Origin: Diploptera punctata
Taxonomy: Eukaryota > Arthropoda > Insecta > Blattodea > Blaberidae
Direction of reading: 5' to 3'
Length of the DNA: 64,000 nucleotides
NCBI GenBank assembly: GCA_030220185.1
Contig: JASPKZ010003432.1
Span: forward strand, 2,468,501 to 2,532,500
Below, one piece after another: positions 56,441-64,000 of the stretch. The translations under genes were made by a program, and so were the position numbers. Numbering within the stretch: the first letter of the stretch is position 1; each line of letters starts with the position of its first letter. The notes beneath the pieces are model-generated. The model saw only the letters and a list, made by a program, of their open reading frames with translations. It was not told the origin of the DNA and made no database searches.

Positions 56441-56640
56441 AAGTAACTCGCTGGCACTATCGAACCCGGATGTTCATGGCCGCGCGGACATCAGCTCTTC
56501 ATACATCCCTATCTTGAGCTTATGTTTTTCAATTCTACTCTGTAAAATTTATTTCCCTAAAATCATGATTAATGTTATTCTCCTACCTCATTCTTGACAT
56601 ATCTACTGGGAGATTTCAATCTGGTTTTTATACAAGAATA
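56441..56640 (-). pseudogene. LINE-A 3' end fragment
   Basis: Minus strand: 'SPVDMSRMR'-like codons near 56600, the end block, and the 3' terminus 'catccgggttcgatagtgcc' with a GTTA tail at 56440-56450. Confidence 0.75.
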
Positions 56641-56717
56641 TTTATATATAATGTGCTCACCGCCATAGTAGACTAAGTTCATTTTTCACTATTCTGAATA
56701 ATAGAACCTTAAAGTAT

Positions 56718-56945
56718 ATAATCATCATCATTAATAATTACGGATTAAGCCCATATGGCTTGTTCCGGTCTCATAGATTCTCATTAAAAAAGTTCAATCC
56801 ATCTCTTTTTTCGGCCTACCAACATTGCTGTCTCTTTTTGGTTCGTAATTAAGTACAATTTTTGGTATGCGTCGATCTTTCATTCTTTGAACATGTCCTT
56901 TCCAGTTTTTTTCTAGATTATTTTATTTTATCTAAGCCTTAGAGT
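56718..56945 (-). pseudogene. LINE-B-type C-terminal fragment
   Basis: Nearly the same as 33285-33480: 'cattcttgcctggcttgttccgg'-like 3' region (here 'atggcttgttccggtctcat'), then 'KRDGLNFFNENL', 'KERSTHTKN' and 'KKLERTCSKN' codons on the minus strand. Low end carries 'atcatcatcattaataatta' tail. Confidence 0.65.
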
Positions 56946-57164
56946 ATTTAGTAACTAATTAATTCAGGCGAAGAAAGAATTCGGCAATAAAAAAGGCAAC
57001 ATTAAGTTAAAATGGCACTTCAAATGAACTGTCACATTATTTTGAAAAAGTGGACTTGATATCCTATGGTTGTGAACCCCTCATATCCCTCTTTCATTCT
57101 CCATACCCTGCCCATAACAGCCTATGAGAATAACTGGACACCAAAATTGACGTTGACAAAAACT
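56946..57164. other. Unassigned spacer
   Basis: Nothing recognised. Confidence 0.3.
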
Positions 57165-58100
57165 AGCGGGTTCATTTTTTGGAATCAAACTAGGTATATA
57201 AGAATCAGTTAAGAAAAGGAAAATAGAGTTCATTAACAGGAAAATCGGGCAATCAGAGGTGAGAATTAACCTGAAGCGAAATTTAAAACTCAATCTATCG
57301 ACCGCAACGAAACTCGGCAAATATAATGAGAAAGCATCATCAGAAAATCAGCAAAATTGGACTATGAGGAGGGGGGTTCAAGTGAAAGCCTTAATATAAT
57401 AATCACTCTAGTGGCCATTTTTGTTTTTTTGGCAATGAAACATTTGAATAAGACAAGTAATATGCAACATTAAGAATGGAAATAAACCAGAAAGCTGAAC
57501 TTTTAGTCTAGCGATCACAAATTTTGTTTCTTCGCAACGAAACTTGGTACATACGATTTAATTATGAAAAAAAGCTTATCCTGTTAACCAGCAAAATCAG
57601 ACCATTAAGAGCGGAGGTTTACTTGGAACTCTTCTTATTCTTCTTCTTTCTTTCATGTGATAGACCTAGTGGTCTATTACGATCTCAATCCAACGTTTGA
57701 AGGGTCTGCCAAAAGATCTCTTGCCTGGTGGCTGGTAATTTAAGATTTGACGTGGTATTCTTGTTCTGCTCATTCTTCTTACGTGAGATTTCCAGTTATT
57801 TCTGTATTTTTGTACATATTCCATGACTGATTCTGTTTGTAATTCTTTGAGAATCTCAGAATTCCTTTTATGGTCTGTTCTTGAGTAACCTGCAGTACGT
57901 CTCATAAATTTCATTTCTGCCGCAGTTACTAGGAACTCAAAATTTGAAAATAATTGTAGAGGCCGCAATATGTGTTTACTTGCAACAAAATCAGATACAT
58001 TCGATATAGGCCTAATTAATATTTTTTTTATCCAATATACTCTGTAAAACAGAAAAATTGGACAATAAATTCGACTTGCTGTGAACTTGGCTCAAGTTTA
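57165..58100. repeat. Four diverged direct repeats, interrupted by a LINE
   Basis: Similar stretches at about 57165-57260, 57262-57385, 57485-57625 and 57929-58095 share 'gcaacgaaactyggya-ata', 'ttaay-agmaaaatyggrc' and 'gaggaggggggtt' elements. The last is split from the third by the LINE insertion at 57632-57927. Confidence 0.5.
57632..57927 (-). pseudogene. LINE-B C-terminal fragment with 11-bp target duplication
   Basis: A 100-codon minus frame carries 'AAEMKFMRRTAGYSRTDHKR', 'NSEILKELQTESVMEYVQKY', 'RNNWKSHVRRMSRTRIPRQI' and 'YQPPGKRSFGRPFKRW'. The 3' end is a GAA tail (complement of 57632-57655). Flanks: 'acttggaactc' (57621-57631) and 'actaggaactc' (57928-57938), 10 of 11 identical, consistent with a target-site duplication. 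Confidence 0.85.
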
Positions 58101-58467
58101 CGCTGCTCCTACGAGACTGATTTTATTTACAGATTTTCCTTAAATGCAAATACTTCTTGGAACTTGTAATACTTTCTCTTTCAGAAGAAGTCGGTAGTGC
58201 TGCACTTATTTGGTGTTGTAATACAATTACAATAGCTCCATTCTGTTTATGTAGTTTCAACTTATAAGAAAAAAGTACTAGGATAGATTAATTGCAGTGG
58301 ACGTCCTAGTAGCCAAGTTGACTGGACCACTTTTTTTACGTGTAAGAAATGATCTTGAGCAATGTGTTCGTCTTGACCTAGCTCTACGTCATGCTAAACA
58401 CTCACGTACTAAATACTGTACTAACAATGAGGGAACTAAACTTCTTATGTTACAGAAACAGTGATGC
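58101..58467. other. Unassigned region
   Basis: Nothing recognised. Confidence 0.3.
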
Positions 58468-58577
58468 GGTCACTTTTATCGTCCTCCTATCCTTTTATCT
58501 CAACGCTTATATTTACAATGTACATATTAATTGGTGGTTTCTTTATAATTTAAGTTTTATTATTATTATTATTATTG

Positions 58578-58646
<69 letters not shown>

Positions 58647-58866
58647 TCATCATCGTCATGAATCACTTTTATCGTCCTCCTATCCTTTTATCTCGATGCT
58701 TATATTTATAATGAACATATTAATTGATGGTTCCCTTATAATTTAAGTTTTATTATTATTATTCTTATGATTATCGGTCACTTTTATCGTCTCCTATCCT
58801 TTTATCTCGACGTTTACATTTACAATGTAGGCCTACATATTAATTGGTGATTTTTTATAATTTAAG

Positions 58867-58905
<39 letters not shown>
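58468..58905 (+). repeat. Triplicated unit, each ending in (TTA)n
   Basis: Three copies of a roughly 95-bp unit ('tcacttttatcgtcctccta', 'tatccttttatctc', 'ttataatttaagttttatta') begin at 58468, 58660 and 58775, each followed by (ATT)n or (ATA)n. Copy 3 carries an 8-bp insertion 'aggcctac'. Confidence 0.85.
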
Positions 58906-58907
<2 letters not shown>

Positions 58908-58994
58908 TTCGAACGTTCATGATCAGTTCTGTATCGAGAACTATGCGTTATTACTTATTGATTTTATCGTAGTTAATTAATAACTATTAATATA

Positions 58995-59145
58995 TAACTA
59001 ACTCACTGGCACTATCGAACCCCTAGGTTCATGGCTGCGCGGACATAAGCTCTCCATACAATCATATCCTGAACCAATGTTTTTCAATCATCCCCTGTAT
59101 AATCTACTTCCCTCAAATCATAGTTAATGTTACTCTCCACTGTTA
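58995..59145 (-). pseudogene. LINE-A 3' end fragment
   Basis: Minus strand: 'LREVDYTGDDWKTL', then the 3' end 'cctaggggttcgatagtgcc' and a GTTA tail. Close to consensus. Confidence 0.8.
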
Positions 59146-59154
59146 ATATATGTA

Positions 59155-59216
59155 TAACCTAATCCTGCTGAAATGGAAGAGAAGACTTTACGGTCTTTAT
59201 TACTTCAGGCAAATGA

Positions 59217-59217
<1 letters not shown>
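59155..59217 (+). mobile_element. LINE-J 3' end
   Basis: 'gaaatggaagagaagacttt', 'acggtctttattacttcagg' and 'caaatgaa' correspond to the LINE-J 3' terminus and run directly into (TTA)n. Confidence 0.55.
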
Positions 59218-59278
<61 letters not shown>

Positions 59279-59311
59279 TAGTGGTGGCAGTGGCAGCAGC
59301 AACAGCACCAC

Positions 59312-59350
<39 letters not shown>

Positions 59351-59358
59351 TAGTAGTA
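59218..59358. repeat. Compound trinucleotide microsatellite
   Basis: (TTA)n to 59277, then (GCA)n-rich 59278-59333 and (GTA)n to 59357. Confidence 0.95.
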
Positions 59359-59359
59359 A

Positions 59360-59772
59360 ATTAATTTACTGGAACTATCGAATACGGAGATTCATGTCCG
59401 TCCGGGCATATACTTTGAAAAGTCCCTATCCTGAGCCGTTTTCCAATCATTCGCCGTATAATTCATCTCCCTCAAATCAGGTTAATATTATTTTCTCATC
59501 TAATTCTTACCTACCTACTGGACGATTTAGCTCTGGTTTTCCTAGAAGGAATTACCATGCTCCCCTTTCATTCCCCATTCGTTCCACGTGTCCTGTCCAT
59601 CGCATTTATGAGATTCAACGTTCTTATCATCTGGTTTCCCATAAAGCTCATGTAGTTATGTTATGTAGTCTTCTCTATTCACCAGACTGTTCGTTTCTCT
59701 TTGGTCCGAACTTTTTCCTAAGAACTTTATCCTCAAATTCTCGTAATCTTTTATTTTCCCTTAGAGCATGAG
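59360..59772 (-). pseudogene. LINE-A C-terminal fragment
   Basis: Minus strand: 'LRENKRLREFEDKVLRKKFG', 'PKRNEQSGE', 'GHVERMGNERGAW' and the 3' end 'tccgtattcgatagttccag'. It carries indels. The opposite-strand 125-codon frame is a shadow. Confidence 0.8.
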
Positions 59773-59789
59773 CAGTAGTAGGCCTACTG

Positions 59790-59850
59790 CTATTATATTA
59801 TTATTATTCTTATTATTGCTGCTATTATTATTATTATTATTATTATTAGT
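59790..59850. repeat. (TTA)n microsatellite, interrupted
   Basis: Interrupted (ATT)n and CTGCTA. Confidence 0.9.
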
Positions 59851-60183
59851 GTTAGTATTATTATTAATTTAATATAATTATAACTTTCGTTATTCACACT
59901 ATATTGAGTACTATATGTTATTAATTTCATCATAATTATCGTAATCATCTTGAACAATCCAGGTAAAGGCCTATTGTGGCCTCTACTTGAGCAACGAGGC
60001 TGTGGTTATTGAGCTACAGTACTATAACTGTTACAATGTGTACAGATAAAACGCTGTAGTTAACGTTTTGTGTTACTTATTTAATTAAGTCCTATAGTTA
60101 ATTCATAATTGTTAATATCTGTACAATTTAGCCTTCAACTTTTATAAGATTCATGATATGTTCCGTTGAGGTATTATCCAGAA
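59851..60183. other. Unassigned region
   Basis: Nothing recognised. Confidence 0.3.
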
Positions 60184-60546
60184 TTAAGGTATAAAATTGT
60201 GAAATATTTACCTAAAAGATCCGTCTCCTCAACTTTATTAGTTATTTATCTGTAGCGCTTTCGGGACTAGTCCCATCATTCAAAACTGGTGTTTCACTGA
60301 AGGTCTGGTAGAGGGGATTAAACGTACTGGGTTCGTTTTCATTTATCAGAAGGCATCAACAACAACAACCATCTGATAAATGAAAACGAACCCAGTACCT
60401 GTAACCTCCTCTACCAGATCTTCAGTGAAACACCAGTTTTGAATCCTGCTGATGATGGGACTAGTTCCGAAAGAGCTACAAGTAGATAACTAATAAAGTT
60501 CAGGAGACGGGCCTTTTAGGTAAATATTTCACAATTTTATACTTAA
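60184..60546. mobile_element. Palindromic element P4 with canonical hammerhead-like core
   Basis: Arms 60184-60350 and 60372-60546 pair over about 165 bp with a few indels; the 21-nt loop is 'aggcatcaacaacaacaac'-rich. In the right arm: CTGATGA (60449-60455), T, stem GGGA (60457-60460), loop CTAG, TTCC (60465-60468), GAAA (60469-60472). The left arm carries the same motif on the minus strand with a stronger stem GGGAC/GTCCC but a damaged CTGATGA. No coding. Confidence 0.8.
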
Positions 60547-60606
60547 TTTTAATTTAGCCTTGATGAAATGGGAGAGGTCTTATGGTTTTAACTATATCAG
60601 GTTAAA
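60547..60606 (+). mobile_element. LINE-J 3' end
   Basis: 'gaaatgggagaggtcttatg', 'gttttaactatatcaggtta' and 'aaa' then (TTA)n: LINE-J terminus with its tail. It abuts palindrome P4. Confidence 0.6.

Positions 60607-60672
<66 letters not shown>
60607..60672. repeat. (TTA)n microsatellite
   Basis: About 22 units, the LINE-J tail. Confidence 0.95.
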
Positions 60673-60673
<1 letters not shown>

Positions 60674-60868
60674 GTATTGTCTTGGAGATGATTCTGGCAT
60701 TAAACTGATCACTCATCTGGAAAGACCCTCCATGTCCTTGTGTAGTAAAAAAAGTAAATGTATGATCCAGAATTTCAAATTCTCTCCCGATAGGTCGTGT
60801 CTGTATAAGGTCCGGATGGTGTGGGGCATTTAAAATTTCATACAAAGGAGAGGTTAAACCAAAGTAAG
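60673..60868 (+). mobile_element. SINE S2, distal body
   Basis: 'gatcactcatctggaaagac', 'ccatgtccttgtgtagtaaa', 'gataggtcgtgtctgtataa', 'gagaggttaaaccaaagtaa': the distal S2 body, as at 6110 and 36400. Confidence 0.7.
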
Positions 60869-60897
60869 GAGATTATTATTATTATTATTAGTATGCC

Positions 60898-60945
<48 letters not shown>
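60869..60945. repeat. (TTA)n microsatellite
   Basis: About 22 units with one interruption 'gtatgccta'. Confidence 0.95.
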
Positions 60946-60946
<1 letters not shown>

Positions 60947-61439
60947 CTGACTAGAGGATTGTTCATCACTATGTGAATATGATTCCAGCAGTTGGGTAAT
61001 GGGCAAAGGACCGTCTAGGACTTTTGTGCCATGGAGAATAAATAAAACAATATATTATAGAGTGGAATAGAAAGAGGCCGGGACAGTATGTGATGTAATG
61101 ATCAGTGATTTAGGGGATCAAGTGATTTTTTAAGTATTTAATGGTCGGTATAATTTAAATCTCATTTAGTAAGAATGTCATAGTTATTTATAACAACTGT
61201 GATGTCCTTCTCAACTTGTTAATGACACTCTCCATTGTACTCTCGTGTGAAGAGCAAGAAAAACCATTCACTGCTTTCCATTGTAGGGTTGTTGAAGTAG
61301 ATTTTATTTAATGATTTTCAACATGTTAGGTCATTAACGTCGCAAATTCAAAGCTAGACGTAAAAAGGTCAAGAAATGTTGTTCAGTGGTATCTTATTTG
61401 AAGATAAAGGTTCTTTTACGCGACGTAAGTATATGGTAA
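60946..61439. other. Unassigned region
   Basis: Nothing recognised. Confidence 0.3.
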
Positions 61440-61560
61440 TTATGTCTTTACTTCTCCTCTGAAGGAAGCTATACTTAGGATCTTAGGCTCTGAAAAATAT
61501 ATCGACCTCGTCCTGGTTTGAACCCGCAAATGAGCACAGTAACTTCTTATACACCGATAC
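61440..61560 (-). mobile_element. SINE S4 fragment
   Basis: Complement: B-box 'gcgggttcaaaccaggacga' and 'ggtcgatatatttttcagag' match the S4 head-to-body junction at 44800-44840. Confidence 0.55.
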
Positions 61561-61689
61561 AGAGATAATTACACGGTTACATTTACTGCTTTATTTTAAT
61601 TTTATCAAATATTCTCGTAGTATTTGTTCTTAAATAATTGATTCTCAATCGGATATAAGACAATTTCATTTAAGTCAGAACCTAGATTA

Positions 61690-61940
61690 TTTGCATCGAC
61701 CAGCCTCATGGGCTAGTGGTCTGCGTTTCTGAATAGTTCATGAGGTCCCGGGTTCGATTCCCGATCAAATCATAGAACTTTTTCCTTAAAGGGAATTATT
61801 CATGTGGTTGCTCATGATCTGGAATTTAGGTTAAGAACTCTCCTGGCGCTTCATTATCATTTATCACCTATCATATTACCGGGGTAACGTAACTCCGCCT
61901 TCCAAGTGCCCTAACCTAAGAAATGGAATACAATTACGCC
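61690..61940 (+). mobile_element. SINE S7
   Basis: tRNA-like head 61698-61772: A-box region 'catgggctagtggtctgcgt', B-box 'cccgggttcgattcccg'. Body: 'aaagggaattattcatgtgg', 'taccggggtaacgtaactcc'. Only copy here. Confidence 0.65.
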
Positions 61941-62129
61941 AATGCCAGGGGAGAAAACCAGAAATGTCATAATAGACAACCTTGTGGTATTAGAAAAAAA
62001 AAGATTTGCAATGAAAAGCTTTAATACACCAGCTAACATGTTTAATGTAAGTGAAAAATTAGTTATTAAATTAGGCCTACTTCTTCTTAAGGCGTCAAAT
62101 TTGTTAATAAACTAAAATCATAACATTAA

Positions 62130-62295
62130 TTAACTCGTTGCCACCATCAAATTCGAAGGTTTATTGCAGCGCGGACATAAGCTCTCCATATAACATATCC
62201 TGAGCTAATATTTTCCATTCAGTCTCTGTATAATTCACTTCCTTCAAATAATGGTTGATGTTTTTCTTTCACCTCATTCTTGGTCTACCTATTGG
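62130..62295 (-). pseudogene. LINE-A 3' end fragment
   Basis: Minus strand: 'RPRMR'-like codons near 62270, the end block, and the 3' terminus 'cttcgaatttgatggtggca'. Confidence 0.75.
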
Positions 62296-62299
62296 GCTA

Positions 62300-62790
62300 A
62301 AATGCTATCAATGAGAAAATTAAATGTCAACTATCAGGTTTTGTTTAAGATTAAAATCATTAAAATTTATAAAACGATGATCTTACATGTGGTAGTCTAC
62401 AGGTGGGGAAGAAAACAGGTGAAATGTATTAGAAAAAAATGATCCTAGGACGAATATACGGTTCGAAAAGGAATAAAATTGGATAATGGAGGAAGCTTCA
62501 CAAAGAAGACCTCTATATATTTTTCTTTTGTTACGGTTATTATTAGTCTAGAAGTTCGGGATAGGTAGATTATGTAGCTCGAATGGAAAACCAGTAGAAA
62601 TACTTTCAAAATTTTTAATGACAAACCCATAGGGAAAATACCATTACAAATGCCTAGACGTAGGTGTGAGGTTAACATTCGGACATGTCTTTGGGAACCG
62701 AATATCGGATATATGAACTCAAATAAGTGGGCTGAAAATTGGGACCAGTGTAATAACTCAATGAATCCAGGAATAAACATATGGATTTAA
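62300..62790 (+). pseudogene. LINE-A-like C-terminal region, other subfamily
   Basis: Plus strand across frames: 'LFKIKIIKIYKTMILHVVVY' (62340-62400), 'MILGRIYGSKRN' (62440), 'IGKIPLQMPRRRCEVNIRTC' (62630-62690) and 'NKWAENWDQCNNSMNPGINI' (62723). It follows the LINE-A order (KIYKTxILPVxLYG ... GRxRxRWxxNI ... W) but is distinct. Confidence 0.65.
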
Positions 62791-63114
62791 TAAACCGAAA
62801 AGTTAGCTTCTTTTAAACATTACTGAACAATATTTTTTATTTAAAAAATGCAAGTATCGTAACTACAAAAGACTTCAATAAATAAATTAAAGGGAGCTAT
62901 TCCATTTCGGAATTGCAAAAATGCTGAATGTAATAATCAATTTCAGAATTAACATATTAAATATACATGTATAATAATGTTACAAACGTTTTCATGTTTT
63001 TTAAGTTGTTAGAAGAGTTGGTAAAGACAAGCTTTAATATGTTATCCATAATATATGCTATGAACAATTTAAATGTTTTAAATATACGTAAGTACTCATT
63101 CAATACTGAAATAT
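62791..63114. other. Unassigned region
   Basis: Nothing recognised. Confidence 0.3.
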
Positions 63115-63116
63115 TG

Positions 63117-63182
<66 letters not shown>
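63115..63182. repeat. (TA)n(CA)n microsatellite
   Basis: About 27 TA units then CACA to 63182. Confidence 0.95.
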
Positions 63183-63470
63183 AGAACGAAAAAAAAAATG
63201 TTTGAAAATCCAATGTATTTTAATTTTGGACATGGAATAGCAGCGGCACAAATTGTCATTGTTCTGACCTGACCGCAACGAACCATGCAGTATTATGTAA
63301 TTCTAGTTATATTTTATGTAATTAGTTTTCAACTTATCGCAACTATTTATAACGGCTTACCTCACATTTAAGTCATTTATAAAGATAGACATGCTAATAA
63401 TTCCATACTATTGTAACATAATTTTATAAAACAATTTACTTATGGTGGACATCAAACCGTATAACCGTAC

Positions 63471-63633
63471 AATAATGGATAATATTATAATGATATTGTG
63501 AAAAGAAAAATTAAGAATAGTGTAGTGGTCTTGCACGCTCGTACGGATTTCGAGAGGTCCATGGTTCGAATTCTGGTTCAAACAATTTTTCTTTTCACAA
63601 TATCATTATTATATTATAATATGATCCATTATT
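63471..63633 (+). mobile_element. SINE S8 copy 1: tRNA-like module inside an inverted repeat
   Basis: Arms 63471-63512 ('gatattgtgaaaagaaaaat') and 63584-63633 ('atttttcttttcacaatatc') pair; the loop (63513-63583, 71 nt) is a tRNA-like block with A-box region 'tagtgtagtggtcttgcac' and B-box 'atggttcgaattctgg'. Confidence 0.7.
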
Positions 63634-63835
63634 GGAACTGTGTTAATATAACAATATTGGAAACTTGCAATAATATCGATTACTGCATATAAAAGTGGTG
63701 GTGTAAAATTCTCAAAACATAGATACTCCTAAATGAAGCCGGCCGTTGATGTTGGTGGTGACATCTACCTGGCAGCGAAAGAAACGAGAATTATAGATTT
63801 GTTTATGTGGAAAGAATTGTTAATGTTTGTGCCAT

Positions 63836-63990
63836 GTCTCGAATAGTGTAGTGGTCTTGCACGCTCGTACGGAATACGAAAGGTCCACGGTTCGATTTCT
63901 GGTTCAGACATTAATTTTTCTTTTCACAATATCTTTATAATATGATCCATTATTGGAACTATGTTAATGTAACAATATTGGAAACCGTTA
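63836..63990 (+). mobile_element. SINE S8 copy 2
   Basis: tRNA-like block 63836-63909: acceptor-like 'gtctcga'/'ttcagac', A-box 'tagtgtagtggtcttgcac', B-box 'acggttcgatttctgg'. It is followed by the same right arm 'tttttcttttcacaatatc' and 'tgatccattattggaac', but the left arm is absent. Confidence 0.7.
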
Positions 63991-64000
63991 AATGACAAGG

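Noticed and set aside
1..64000. CRISPR array, operon or bacterial features
   Set aside because: No regular direct repeats with unique spacers, no ribosome-binding sites or dense coding; everything points to an animal nuclear genome.

Overview
The window is non-coding, repeat-saturated DNA from an animal nuclear genome, almost certainly an insect. The signs are a strongly AT-rich base composition, long (TTA)n and (TA)n microsatellites, many decayed non-LTR retrotransposons (LINEs), tRNA-headed SINEs, Tc1/mariner transposons and palindromic elements. The mix of LINE C-terminal coding and SINE types reminds me of cockroaches (Blattodea), but that is from memory and unproven. I see no host protein-coding gene, no rRNA and no convincing functional tRNA gene. 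The longest open frames are either low-complexity translations of microsatellites or pieces of reverse transcriptase and transposase.

Families used below (my own labels). LINE-A: reverse transcriptase with a C-terminal GHVARMGNER / VGKPEGKRPVGRPRMRW segment, ending in a (TAAG)n tail; fragments of it recur along the whole window and the best copy is at 9636-10625. LINE-B: endonuclease plus reverse transcriptase with GAA- or GAT-rich tails (best pieces 18560-19640 and 55580-56290). LINE-D: a third C-terminal type (36892-37600, 46590-47075). LINE-J: Jockey-like, with a (TTA)n tail (30385-32050). SINEs: S1 (39569), S2 (43200, 50012), S3 (7381, 41132), S4 (44690), S5 (25383), S6 (34042), S7 (61690), S8 (63490, 63836).

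Layout. 1-5.9 kb: SINE and LINE scraps, a Tc1 relic, a mariner-type relic and two single-arm copies of a foldback element. 6-10.6 kb: a dense stack of an S3 dimer, a TA-flanked mariner-type transposon with long inverted repeats, an S2 SINE and LINE-A. 11-13.8 kb: microsatellites and LINE scraps. 13.8-15.15 kb: a giant foldback palindrome. 15.3-16.6 kb: five nearly identical 263-bp tandem repeats, followed directly by a 779-bp MITE. 18.4-19.6 kb: a LINE-B endonuclease domain broken by a 3' LINE piece inside a 14-bp target-site duplication. 21.8-28.1 kb: LINE-A scraps and SINEs. 29-33 kb: S1, a pogo/Tigger-like MITE, the LINE-J element and an S1 split by a LINE tail with a 12-bp duplication. 33-48 kb: mixed LINE and SINE debris, a deleted mariner and an S3 dimer. 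49.8-54.6 kb: three different palindromes, one tandemly duplicated, ending in a roughly 545-bp (TATG)n tract. 55-64 kb: LINE-B and LINE-A pieces, a triplicated 3' unit, another palindrome, and a SINE whose tRNA-like part sits in the loop of an inverted repeat.

The genes do not form a pathway; the sequence records successive insertions. The most unusual theme is a set of palindromic elements (36.6, 52.4, 53.5/53.8 and 60.3 kb, plus a single arm at 17.9 kb) that share a short motif TGA-N-RR-T, hairpin stem, GAAA, reminiscent of a hammerhead ribozyme core.
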